Assembly: GCF_032193765.1 (NCBI RefSeq)
Contig: NZ_JAVBIJ010000001.1
Span: 3,768,501 to 3,832,500, forward strand
Direction: 5' to 3'
DNA: 64,000 nt
DNA from: Rhodoferax potami
GTDB taxonomy: Bacteria; Pseudomonadota; Gammaproteobacteria; Burkholderiales; Burkholderiaceae_C
A program made the position numbers and the translations under genes. Shown here piece by piece: positions 16,373 to 24,115 of this stretch. Under the pieces are notes generated by a model. It was given only the letters and a program-made list of their open reading frames with translations. It did no database searches and had not been told where the DNA came from. Position 1 is the stretch's first letter; each line of letters opens with the position of its first letter.

Positions 16373-17776
16373 TTAACGCAAATTGACCAAGGTCGACAGG
16401 ATCTGGTCCTGGGTCTTGATGGTTTGTGCATTGGCTTGGTAATTACGCTGGGCGGTCATCATGTTGACGAGCTCACCCGTGAGGTCGACGTTGGAGTCTT
16501 CGAGGGCGCCTGAGCGCAGGCCACCGAACTTGCCCAAACCCGGGTTGCCGAGCACCGGTTGCCCGGATGCAAACGACTCGGTCCAGTTCCCGCCGCTGAT
16601 AGGTGTCAAACCTTGCACGTTGCGGAAGTCCGCCAGCAAAAGTTGGCCGCGGGACTGGGTCTCACCGTTCGAGTAGCGGGTGGTAATCACGCCACTCGGG
16701 TCAATGGAGATGCCGGTCAGATCGCCGGCGGTATAGCCGTCCTGGGTCAGGTTGGAGACGGCAAACGTAGTGCCGTACTGCGTTGTTTTTGTCAGATCCA
16801 GGGTGGTGCTGAAGGTGCCGATCGCCGTGTTGGGCGATGTCAAGTTCAGAGTTTGAGCGGCTAGCGGCGATGTCAATTTGCCATTGGCGTCGTAGTTCAA
16901 CTGGAATAGCGCGCCTGTCGCCACCGTGGTGAGCGCGGGTGCGGCAAAGGCGCCGGTGCCTGCGGCCGCGAAGGTGGGTTTTAGGTCTGTCGGTGGCGGG
17001 GTGGTGGTGTTGTAGGCCACGTTGGCCTGGTGCGTAGCATATCGGGCAGCATTGGTGTTGAGCGCGGTAGTGCCTGCAGCCACGGTGCTGGCGTCATAGA
17101 CGTCCCATGTGTCCGTCAGAACTGCCGGGTTAGCTGTGGTGTCCGGGCCGCGCTTGACGAAGTACAGACTCACTGGGACCTCGTTACCTTGCGAGTCAAA
17201 CGCGGTGAGTGTGGTGCCGTAGGTCGAAATCGGCGTTGGCGGTGTTGTTTGGATTGCAGGCTTGGTCCGAGCATCCAGATTGAACTCCGCCGTGATTTCT
17301 CTGGTTCTTTGGGCGGGAATCGGGGCGCTGGTCGGAATCACCATGGGCTGCGGCGTGATGCTGGTCCTGTTTCCCAGCAAGTCGGTGGGGAAGCCCATCA
17401 CGTTGGCACCACTGTTGGTGACCAGGTTGCCGTCGGAGTCCAGCTTGAACTGGCCGTCACGGGTGTAAGCGGTGGAGCCGTCAGGCTGGGTGAGTTGAAA
17501 GAAGCCACCGCCGTTGACCGCTACGTCAAGGCTATTTCCAGTGATGCTGATATTGCCCTGGGAGAACTGCTGCGCGATCGTGCCCACGGTCACCCCGATA
17601 CCCGGTGTGTTGCCGGTACTTCCGCCTGCAGCGCCCAGCTGGCCTGCGACCAGTGAAGAAAACTCTGTGCGGGAGTATTTCATTCCCACGGTATTGGCGT
17701 TGGCGATGTTGTTGCCGATCACGTCCAGACTTTTGCTGGCGCCGTTGAGGCCGGAGAGTCCTGTTTGAAAGCTCAT
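16373..17776 (-). CDS. flgE: flagellar hook protein FlgE
   Basis: 467 aa, longer than the ~402-aa enterobacterial hook protein because of a Thr/Pro-rich central insertion around residues 210-330. The N-terminus SFQTGLSGLNGASKSLDVIG, then NNIANANTVGMKYSRTEFSS, and the C-terminus LEDSNVDLTGELVNMMTAQR, then NYQANAQTIKTQDQIL, are canonical. It polymerises into the hook with FlgD as cap and FliK as length ruler. It lies 27 bases after flgD. Confidence 0.97.
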   Translation of the reverse strand: MSFQTGLSGLNGASKSLDVIGNNIANANTVGMKYSRTEFSSLVAGQLGAAGGSTGNTPGIGVTVGTIAQQFSQGNISITGNSLDVAVNGGGFFQLTQPDGSTAYTRDGQFKLDSDGNLVTNSGANVMGFPTDLLGNRTSITPQPMVIPTSAPIPAQRTREITAEFNLDARTKPAIQTTPPTPISTYGTTLTAFDSQGNEVPVSLYFVKRGPDTTANPAVLTDTWDVYDASTVAAGTTALNTNAARYATHQANVAYNTTTPPPTDLKPTFAAAGTGAFAAPALTTVATGALFQLNYDANGKLTSPLAAQTLNLTSPNTAIGTFSTTLDLTKTTQYGTTFAVSNLTQDGYTAGDLTGISIDPSGVITTRYSNGETQSRGQLLLADFRNVQGLTPISGGNWTESFASGQPVLGNPGLGKFGGLRSGALEDSNVDLTGELVNMMTAQRNYQANAQTIKTQDQILSTLVNLR

Positions 17777-17803
17777 GGTGGTTACCTCTTGGGAAATGGG
17801 GTG

Positions 17804-18451
17804 TTAGAGAATGGATTTGATGGCGCTGTAGGCGACTGCCGTGCGGCCTTTGAGCTGGAGCGACATGGCTCCGTTTTCTGTGCCAACGGCCGTTACGGTG
17901 TCTTGTGCCAGATCGGTACTCTTGACGGTGTTTCCGCCTTGGGTCGCGTTCACCTTGAAGTTGACACTGCTCAGGCCGCTGTATTTGGAGGCGTCCCATT
18001 GGAAGTTGCTCTGACCGGCCGGTAATGCGCCAAGGTTGATGGTTTCCAGCAATTGGCCGCCAGCGGTCTTGATGTCGATCGTGACTTTGTCTGCCTTGCT
18101 GGCCAGATTGATGGCACCTTTGGCCGTGCCGCCATCGATCGACAGGGTGTTCGACTCTACGAGTACCCCATGCCCCACCATACTGGCACCCTGCAAGACT
18201 TGCATGGAGGTGAACTGGGCCGCCATGCTTTGCATCGTGGCGTTGAGCTCCTGGATGCCGGAGACCGTGTTGATCTGCGCGATCTGGCTGGTCATCTGGG
18301 CGTTATCCATCGGGTTCATGGGATCCTGGTTGTTGAGTTGTGCAACCAACAATTTCATGAATCGGTCTGTTTGCTCTTGGGCGCTGACGGTTCCACTTGA
18401 TGTGGCACTGGTGCCGGAGAGTGCGGTGTTGTTACTGACTGCGGTGGCCAT
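17804..18451 (-). CDS. flgD: flagellar hook capping protein FlgD
   Basis: 215 aa, usual size. The N-terminal export and cap region contains FMKLLVAQLNNQDPMNPMDN, then AQMTSQIAQINTVSGIQELN, the family signature. The C-terminal part is the FlgD tudor/Ig-like domain (LGALPAGQSNFQWDASKYSG). It caps the hook during growth. It lies 17 bases after flgC. Confidence 0.97.
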   Translation of the reverse strand: MATAVSNNTALSGTSATSSGTVSAQEQTDRFMKLLVAQLNNQDPMNPMDNAQMTSQIAQINTVSGIQELNATMQSMAAQFTSMQVLQGASMVGHGVLVESNTLSIDGGTAKGAINLASKADKVTIDIKTAGGQLLETINLGALPAGQSNFQWDASKYSGLSSVNFKVNATQGGNTVKSTDLAQDTVTAVGTENGAMSLQLKGRTAVAYSAIKSIL

Positions 18452-18468
18452 GGTGAGCGTCCTTGAAT

Positions 18469-18873
18469 TTATTGACCCATCTGCAGCGTTTTGAGCAGCA
18501 GACTTTTGGCCGTGTTCATGACTTCCACGTTGTTCTGGTACGAGCGTGACGCAGAAATCATGTTGACCATTTCTTCGACGGGATTCACGTTGGATTGGGT
18601 GACGTAGCCTTCTGCATCTGCCGAGGGGTGCATCGGGTTGTGCACTTTGCGCAGGGGCTCGTTGCTTTCCTTGATGGCGTTCACTTTGACGCCTGCCGAA
18701 GCCTCCGAGCCCATGGGCACGGTTTCAAACACCACTTGGCGGCTTTTGTAACCCTGGCCGTCCGGGCCGGCCACGGCATCCGCATTGGCCAGGTTGCTGG
18801 CCACGACGTTGAGGCGCTGGGACTGGGCGCTGACGGCACTGCCGCTGACGTTGAAGATGGAAAACATGGACAT
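18469..18873 (-). CDS. flgC: flagellar proximal rod protein FlgC
   Basis: 134 aa, as in other bacteria. The start FNVSGSAVSAQSQRLNVVAS, then NLANADAV, and the C-terminus VTQSNVNPVEEMVNMISASR, then SYQNNVEVMNTAKSLLLKTL, are diagnostic. The start lies after GAGGAGACCCTCC. It is a proximal rod subunit. Confidence 0.98.
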   Translation of the reverse strand: MSMFSIFNVSGSAVSAQSQRLNVVASNLANADAVAGPDGQGYKSRQVVFETVPMGSEASAGVKVNAIKESNEPLRKVHNPMHPSADAEGYVTQSNVNPVEEMVNMISASRSYQNNVEVMNTAKSLLLKTLQMGQ

Positions 18874-18901
18874 GGAGGGTCTCCTCTGGCTAATTCAGTG
18901 C

Positions 18902-19342
18902 TTACTGGCCTTGAATCGCGCTCAAGATTGTTCGGGAAGAGCCGTTAATAAAACGGAGCGTGGCTTCATAGCGGACGGAGTTGTCGACGAAGTTGGCGCG
19001 CTCACGGTCCATATCCACGCTATTGCCGTCCATGGCGGGCTGCGTCTGGAGCGTGTAGGCAAGCCTGCTGTTGTCGCCCAGCGTGGAGCTGTCAATGTTG
19101 CTGATCGGTATGTGGCGGGCATTGGTTGTTCCGTCACTGTTGGGGCCGCTAGAGGGAGTGGCCATGGGAAAAGCAGGGCCGGAAGTCGCTTCCGCCATGG
19201 CTTTTTTGAAGTCAAAGTCGCGGCCGGAAAACCCGGGCGTGTCGGCGTTTGCGATGTTGCTGGCGATGACGCGTTGCCGCTCTGCGCGCAGCACCAACCC
19301 CTTTGATTGGAAATCTAAAGCATTGGTTAGTTTCGAAAACAT
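18902..19342 (-). CDS. flgB: flagellar proximal rod protein FlgB
   Basis: 146 aa. The N-terminus LTNALDFQSKGLVLRAERQR, then VIASNIANADTPGFSGRDFD, and the C-terminus NSVDMDRERANFVDNSVRYE, then ATLRFINGSSRTIL, match FlgB. It is the first gene of the flgBCDEFGHIJKL operon and is divergent from flgA. The start follows TTGAGGTATCT. Confidence 0.98.
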   Translation of the reverse strand: MFSKLTNALDFQSKGLVLRAERQRVIASNIANADTPGFSGRDFDFKKAMAEATSGPAFPMATPSSGPNSDGTTNARHIPISNIDSSTLGDNSRLAYTLQTQPAMDGNSVDMDRERANFVDNSVRYEATLRFINGSSRTILSAIQGQ

Positions 19343-19517
19343 AGATACCTCAACGGTTGATCGTCGGGTCCCAGCAAGCGGGCCGGCTGGTGACGTGGGG
19401 CAATTATGGGAAAAGCTTTAATTTTTGAGCTTTGGAATAAGGCGCTGAAAGCTGTGTATTTGCGGGCTTCTTCGTGGGCGCTGCTTCCTATAGTTGAAGC
19501 AACTTCTGGAGCCTCCT
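19343..19517. promoter_or_regulatory. divergent flgB/flgA control region
   Basis: 175 bases between the two divergent starts, the expected place for class II (FlhDC-activated) promoters in both directions. No sigma-28 sequence was found. On the plus strand GTGTATTTGCGGGCTT at 19453-19468 loosely resembles one half of the enterobacterial FlhD4C2 box. I see this as suggestive only, since the box is poorly conserved outside enterics. Confidence 0.4.
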
Positions 19518-20246
19518 ATGCCCGCAATTCGCACCTCTCTCCAACCCGCGCACGCCTTGTGGATAGCGTTGGTTGCTTGCGCGGCTCCTGTATTCGCTCA
19601 AGAGCAGGTGGCACAGGGAGTGCAGGCCCTTGCGCAGCAATGGGCGGTTGAGGCGGTGCAGAAAAGTCAACGCGCTGAGCCGACGCCTTTGCGGATGGAC
19701 GTCACCGTAGGTGCGCTCGATGCGCGTGTGCGCTTGGCGGCATGCGGCAACATGGAAGCGTATGTGCCACCGGGTGCGCGACTCTGGGGGCGCAGTCGCG
19801 TCGGGGTGCGTTGTGTGGACGGCATCAGCCGTTGGAACGTCACGCTGCCGGTCACTGTGCGGGCACTCGGTGAAGCGTGGGTCGTGAAAACACAGCTCGC
19901 GGCGGGCACGGCAGTCACGGAGAGTGATGTCACACGCGGCGAGGTTGATTGGGCGGAAGAGCAGGGCGCGATCCTCACGGACCGGGCTGCCTGGATGGGG
20001 CAGACAGCGTCCCGCGCGTTGACGACCGGACAAGCGCTGCGCCAAGGCATGTTGCGGCCGGCCCAAGTTTTTCAGGCGGGGGCTACCGTCAAAATTGTGG
20101 CGCAGGGCCCCGGCTTTCAGATTTCCAGTGAGGCCCAGGCGCTTTCCGCTGGGGTGGTGGGGCAGCAGGCCCGCGTCAAAATGGACAACGGTCGGGTGAC
20201 ATCGGGGACTGTGCTGGATGTGCGTACAGTCAAAATAGACCTTTAG
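19518..20246 (+). CDS. flgA: P-ring assembly chaperone FlgA
   Basis: 242 aa. A Sec signal peptide (ALWIALVACAAPVFA, cut before QEQ) precedes an N-terminal domain, and the C-terminal SAF domain includes LAAGTAVTESDVTRGEVDWA and LRQGMLRPAQVFQAGATVKI. It is the periplasmic chaperone for FlgI. The ATG at 19518 is preferred over an upstream TTG because it directly precedes the signal peptide and follows TCTGGAGCC. It is transcribed divergently from the flgB operon whose FlgI it serves. Confidence 0.95.
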   Translation: MPAIRTSLQPAHALWIALVACAAPVFAQEQVAQGVQALAQQWAVEAVQKSQRAEPTPLRMDVTVGALDARVRLAACGNMEAYVPPGARLWGRSRVGVRCVDGISRWNVTLPVTVRALGEAWVVKTQLAAGTAVTESDVTRGEVDWAEEQGAILTDRAAWMGQTASRALTTGQALRQGMLRPAQVFQAGATVKIVAQGPGFQISSEAQALSAGVVGQQARVKMDNGRVTSGTVLDVRTVKIDL

Positions 20247-20270
20247 AGGCGAAAATCGTGAAAATAGCCC

Positions 20271-20297
20271 TAAAGTTAGCCCGAACCCGACCGATAA
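20271..20297 (+). promoter_or_regulatory. sigma-28 (FliA) promoter of flgM
   Basis: TAAAGTTA (20271-20278), an 11-base spacer, then ACCGATAA (20290-20297). Against the sigma-28 consensus TAAAGTTT-N11-GCCGATAA this is 14 of 16 with exact spacing. It lies between flgA and flgM, 42 bases before the flgM start. It implies that the anti-sigma factor is made from a FliA-dependent class III promoter as well as by any read-through from flgA. Confidence 0.88.
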
Positions 20298-20339
20298 ACA
20301 TCGTACGAGGCTACGCTTACCGTAGTTTTGGAGAACGCG

Positions 20340-20672
20340 ATGAAAATTGGTCAACCCTCAGAATTACCCGCTTCCGTATCCACTACGGTGTCCGGTGCTG
20401 CCCAAAAGGCTGCGCAGAGCAGCAATGCGGCGGCCAATGCGAACACCAACGCCACTCAGAGCACCCGGTCCGCCGGCGTGGCTGTGACGGTGTCGACCGC
20501 GGCGCGCGCTTTGGAGAAGCCCGAGCGCAGCGAAGCCTCGGACGTCGATCTGGCCAAAGTGGAGTCGGTGCGGGCGTCTATCCAAAACGGCACGTTTTCC
20601 GTGAATGCGGAAGCGATTGCCGACAAGCTGTTATCCAACGCGCAGGAAATGCTGAACCGAACGACCCGGTAA
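20340..20672 (+). CDS. flgM: anti-sigma-28 factor FlgM
   Basis: 110 aa. The start MKIGQPSELP at 20340 is chosen over an upstream TTG because it matches the FlgM N-terminus (MKI...). The Ala/Asn/Thr-rich N-terminal half is of the intrinsically disordered type, and the C-terminal half (DLAKVESVRASIQNGTFSVN, then AEAIADKLLSNAQEML) is the FliA-binding region. It holds FliA inactive until exported through the finished hook. It is transcribed from the sigma-28 promoter at 20271 and is followed by flgN. Confidence 0.96.
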   Translation: MKIGQPSELPASVSTTVSGAAQKAAQSSNAAANANTNATQSTRSAGVAVTVSTAARALEKPERSEASDVDLAKVESVRASIQNGTFSVNAEAIADKLLSNAQEMLNRTTR

Positions 20673-20715
20673 GTGCGTGCCTCCTGCGTATCGCCATTGA
20701 TACGAGGGGGACCCC

Positions 20716-21093
20716 ATGAGCACCATCCAACCTGATTCTTACTTCGATGCGCTGGAGGTCCAGTTCAACGACCTTGCACTAGCTGTTGCAACCGGCGACG
20801 CAGAAACCTTGCCGGCTTTGTCAGAACAGATCCAGAAAACAGCCGTCAGTCTTGCCGGGGTTTGGCAGCAATGGCAGCGCCAAGGCTTGGTAGAGCCAGG
20901 CATTGCAGAACGTGTCAAAGCGTTGGCCGAGGGTTTACAAATAGTGCGATCCAGTTTGTTGCGTCGTGCCATGTTGGTGGAGCAAGCGCTGAACCTGGTG
21001 GTACCTGCTTCCGTGGATCCCACCTATGCGGGGGGCGGTAATTACGGCGCAGGTCCCAAATCCTCAGGACGATTGGCTGCGGTAAGTGCCTGA
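20716..21093 (+). CDS. flgN: flagellar export chaperone FlgN
   Basis: 125 aa, mostly helical, with the size and position (after flgM) of FlgN. Helical segments such as LPALSEQIQKTAVSLAGVWQ and VRSSLLRRAMLVEQALNLVV fit the family, whose sequence is weakly conserved. It is expected to hold FlgK and FlgL for export. The Gly-rich tail (YAGGGNYGAGPKSSGR) is probably disordered. The assignment rests on context as much as sequence. Its start follows GAGGGGGACCCC. Confidence 0.85.
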   Translation: MSTIQPDSYFDALEVQFNDLALAVATGDAETLPALSEQIQKTAVSLAGVWQQWQRQGLVEPGIAERVKALAEGLQIVRSSLLRRAMLVEQALNLVVPASVDPTYAGGGNYGAGPKSSGRLAAVSA

Positions 21094-21104
21094 AGGCCTG
21101 CAGA

Positions 21105-21139
21105 GCATAAAAAAGGGCCTCACGGGCCCTTTTTTATGC
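21105..21139. terminator. bidirectional terminator between flgN and fliA
   Basis: GCATAAAAAAGGGCC (21105-21119) pairs perfectly over 15 bases with GGGCCCTTTTTTATGC ending at 21139, with a loop of about four bases. The A-tract on one side and the T-tract on the other give a U-rich end in both directions, as needed between the convergent flgMN and flhBAFG-fliA units. Confidence 0.9.
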
Positions 21140-21151
21140 AGTTCATTCACC

Positions 21152-21868
21152 TTAGTGTGATCGCATTTTGGCGCGCAGCCTGGCAATCGATTGGCTGTGT
21201 AACTGGCATACCCGTGACTCGGTAACGTCCAGCACCGCTGCGATTTCTTTCAGATTCATGTCCTGTTCGTAATACATGCTCATGATGTATTGCTCTCTTT
21301 CGGGGAGCCCCTTGATGGCGTCGACCAACGATTGCCGCAGGCGCTGATCGCGCAGCATGTTGAGCGGATCTGCATCCTGATCAGCCACATGGCGGTCGAG
21401 GTAGGTGTCATCGTCTTCATTGCGGCGGGACATGTCCTCCAGATACACCAATTGGGTGCCTCGCACTTTGCCCAGCAGGGACTGGTAATCCGCGAGAGAC
21501 ATCCCCAGTTCTGCGGCGATCTCGGACTCTGCAGGGCTGCGCCCGAGCCTGTGCTCCAGGCGGCGTAACGCAGTTTCAATTTCTTTTTGGCTTTTGCGGG
21601 AGCCGCGTGACATCCAATCATTCTCGCGGAGCTCGTCGAGCATCGCGCCGCGTATGCGTTGGGTGGCAAAGGTTTCGAACTGAACACCTTGAGATGCCTC
21701 GTAGCGGGACAAGGCATCTGACAGGCCGATAAGGCCCACCTGGATCAGATCATCCACCTCAACACTTGCCGGTAGCTTGGCCATCATGTGATGGGCCAAA
21801 CGTCGTACCAAGGGCTGGTACTGTTTGATCAATGCGGAGCGGTCGAGCTGCCCTTTGGCGGTGTACAT
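21152..21868 (-). CDS. fliA: RNA polymerase sigma factor FliA (sigma 28)
   Basis: 238 aa, usual for FliA. Region 2 carries YQPLVRRLAHHMMAKLPASV, VDDLIQVGLIGLSDALSRYE and FETFATQRIRGAMLDELREN. Region 3 carries RLGRSPAESEIAAELGMSL, and region 4 PEREQYIMSMYYEQDMNLKE, then VTESRVCQLHSQSIARLRAK. It directs late flagellar promoters, several of which are recognisable in this window. The ATG at 21868 (after AGGGAGACATTG) overlaps the stop of the upstream FlhG-like gene by one base as TGATG; a TTG one codon earlier lacks support. It is the last gene of the flhB-fliA unit. Confidence 0.98.
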   Translation of the reverse strand: MYTAKGQLDRSALIKQYQPLVRRLAHHMMAKLPASVEVDDLIQVGLIGLSDALSRYEASQGVQFETFATQRIRGAMLDELRENDWMSRGSRKSQKEIETALRRLEHRLGRSPAESEIAAELGMSLADYQSLLGKVRGTQLVYLEDMSRRNEDDDTYLDRHVADQDADPLNMLRDQRLRQSLVDAIKGLPEREQYIMSMYYEQDMNLKEIAAVLDVTESRVCQLHSQSIARLRAKMRSH

Positions 21869-22662
21869 CAATGTCTCCCTGAGGCTGCTAGGCTGCTAAA
21901 AGACTGACGATTCTGTTGGGGGGGCGCGTAGGCCCAGCCCGTTTCGAGCGACATGGCGTTTTCCAGCAGGCCCAGAGCCAATCGCTCAATGGACGGCGAC
22001 GGGCGCTCATCCCCCATGGGTGCTGTGATGTGAATCGGAAACACGTCGTAGTTCAAAAAGTACTTGGCGCAGTCGCTCAAGCTGGTGGGTGTGGTGGAGT
22101 GGGCTTGGGCGGGCTTCGACGGATCCACCATATTCACAATAGTAGGCTCAACCTTGGCTTTGAGCAACAAGCGCTTGAGGGCGAGGTAAGTGGTCAATAA
22201 TGAGGTTTTTGCTGCCGACATGGCCAACAGCGGGCGTATCTGGCTTCCCTTGATTAGCGGCGTCAAGCTGTGTGCATTGGCATAAATGATCACTACGCTT
22301 TCAAGCGGAAAAAATGAACCGCAGTCACCAAGCCCCGGACCGCCATGCCGATGGGCCGCTGCGAGGCTTTGGAGTCCTAGGCCCGCAGGAAGAATGCTCC
22401 AGGATGGGGCCTCGGTTCCCGTGCTCTGGGTGAACGTGAAATTCAACAATTGCTCTAAGCCGGGGTTGTCGGTCGTTTCCAGTACCGACCCGTCCAGGAC
22501 CGTCACGGTGTAGCCGAATCCGACCAGTGCGGCGCACACCCGCAGCAGCAGTGGGAGTTCTGCCTGTTCATCTCCATGGCTCACCATGGCCAACAGTTTC
22601 GGCGTTTGAGGGACGGCAAAGTCCATCAAGCCGGCGGCCTGATTCGGTGGGCTTTCAAGCAT
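21868..22662 (-). CDS. FlhG-like MinD-fold protein lacking a P-loop
   Basis: 264 aa in the exact position of flhG, between flhF and fliA. The strand pattern of a MinD-type ATPase can be followed: KLLAMVSHGDEQAELPLLLR, then VCAALVGFGYTVTVLDG parallels the start of MinD, and SVVIIYANAHSLTPLIKGSQ parallels its later strand and helix. The Walker A loop (KGGxGKT) is absent, replaced by SHGDEQAELP, so ATP hydrolysis is unlikely. True FlhG counts and places flagella with FlhF. This protein may keep a partner-binding role only, or be a local replacement. The last 25 residues (Gln/Ser-rich) have no MinD-like amphipathic helix that I can recognise. It overlaps flhF by eight bases. Confidence 0.72.
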   Translation of the reverse strand: MLESPPNQAAGLMDFAVPQTPKLLAMVSHGDEQAELPLLLRVCAALVGFGYTVTVLDGSVLETTDNPGLEQLLNFTFTQSTGTEAPSWSILPAGLGLQSLAAAHRHGGPGLGDCGSFFPLESVVIIYANAHSLTPLIKGSQIRPLLAMSAAKTSLLTTYLALKRLLLKAKVEPTIVNMVDPSKPAQAHSTTPTSLSDCAKYFLNYDVFPIHITAPMGDERPSPSIERLALGLLENAMSLETGWAYAPPQQNRQSFSSLAASGRH

Positions 22663-24115
22663 TCATACGCCCCTTGTGTGCAGTGGTGTTGGCAGGTTGG
22701 CTGAAGAAAAAGCCCAGATCGGTCGTTTTCGGGTCGTAGGCAGAGGCCCCCGTGCTCCGCATGGAGGTGCGGACCAACTTGCTGGCAACTGCAGCTTCCC
22801 AGTCTTCGGGGACGCGTTGACCAGTAGTAGTGCCCCGCAACATCAGTTGGTGGCGAATGCAGGCATCGATCGAAGGTCCGAGTTTGACCGCTTCATCGGT
22901 CTTCGACAGGATGACTTGCTGTGTCTCTCCGGTTTTGAAGCAGGCTACAGCTTCGTCCATGGTGTCCCCATGGCCTCCGGCATTCAGGACCAACAAGCGT
23001 TTGATCTCCGGAAGGTCGAGTAACTCCAGCAGCTCGCGTTTGCGGGGGTCCCGCGGTGCGATGCCGGTGGTGTCAATCAACACCATTTTTTTGTTGGAGA
23101 GGAGGCCCAGCAAGTCTTGCAAGGCCGCTTTGTCATGGGCGAGGTGGGCCACTACGCCCAGCATCTTTCCATAAGCGCGCAGCTGCTCATGGGCGCCTAT
23201 GCGGTAAGTGTCCAAGGTGATCAGGCCCACACTGCCGGGACCATGGGTCCGCGCGCACAAGCCCGCGAGCTTGGCCGCTGTGGTGGTTTTGCCAACCCCT
23301 GTGGCACCCATGAGTGCAAACACGCCACCTTCTTCGTGGAGTGCCGGAATGGCGGCATCGGTATGCAGGTTACGTTCCAACACGTCCATCACCCAGCGAA
23401 CGGATTCGGGTGCATCCATGTCATCTGGCAAGCGCTCCAAGATCGCCCGTGAAAGCGTCGGCGAGTAGCCGGCCCGGATCATCTTGAGCATCATGTTGGA
23501 CTGGATCGGATTTTGTTTCGCTTGACCCAACCAGGTGAGGGTGTTGAAACGGTCCTCGATCAGTTCCTTCATGGCGTGCAACTCGTCCATGACGATTTTG
23601 TTCACTGCCGGCGCTTGCGGAGCGGGTGCAGCTTGCCGCACGGGGGCTGCCCGCTTGGGCTGCGACTCGATGTCGATCGCAATGCGCTGTGTCAAAGTGG
23701 GTTGCGGGCGCTCGAGCGGCACGGGCGCCGGTGCAGGCATCGGCATGGAGGTCACTTCGGGCTGCAAGACAGGGATCTGCTGTGCCTCGGCCCGGCGGCG
23801 CAACATGCGCTCCCGCACGTAGTCCTGGAAGGAGAGGGTGCTCATCGCCAGCTGCTCTGCGTCCTCTTCCACTTTGCTCGCCACTTCGCGGTAGCTGGGG
23901 GGCTGCTGCCGTTGCTGGGAGCTTCCACCCGAGCGGGCGGCGGTGCGACTGACTGCCGCGTCGAGGGTGGCCAAGCTGTCTTCAGCTGTGGCAACGACTT
24001 CAACGCCATTCGCTGTTGGGCGGTTGGATAGGATAAGGGTGCCTTCACCAAAGGCCTGACGGGCCTTGGCTAACGCTTCGCGTGAGGTGGCGGCTGTAAA
24101 GCGTTGGACGTTCAT
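22655..24115 (-). CDS. flhF: flagellar biosynthesis SRP-type GTPase FlhF
   Basis: 486 aa. The N-terminal B domain (MNVQRFTAATSREALAKARQ, then AFGEGTLILSNR) is followed by a Pro/Ala-rich linker (residues ~110-175), an N domain, and a G domain with Walker A GATGVGKT at 270-277, LITLDTYRIGAHEQL and VLIDTTGIAPRD, with the guanine-specificity loop SKTDEA. It recruits the first flagellar components and sets their site at the membrane. Its start overlaps the flhA stop by four bases. Confidence 0.97.
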   Translation of the reverse strand: MNVQRFTAATSREALAKARQAFGEGTLILSNRPTANGVEVVATAEDSLATLDAAVSRTAARSGGSSQQRQQPPSYREVASKVEEDAEQLAMSTLSFQDYVRERMLRRRAEAQQIPVLQPEVTSMPMPAPAPVPLERPQPTLTQRIAIDIESQPKRAAPVRQAAPAPQAPAVNKIVMDELHAMKELIEDRFNTLTWLGQAKQNPIQSNMMLKMIRAGYSPTLSRAILERLPDDMDAPESVRWVMDVLERNLHTDAAIPALHEEGGVFALMGATGVGKTTTAAKLAGLCARTHGPGSVGLITLDTYRIGAHEQLRAYGKMLGVVAHLAHDKAALQDLLGLLSNKKMVLIDTTGIAPRDPRKRELLELLDLPEIKRLLVLNAGGHGDTMDEAVACFKTGETQQVILSKTDEAVKLGPSIDACIRHQLMLRGTTTGQRVPEDWEAAVASKLVRTSMRSTGASAYDPKTTDLGFFFSQPANTTAHKGRMNA

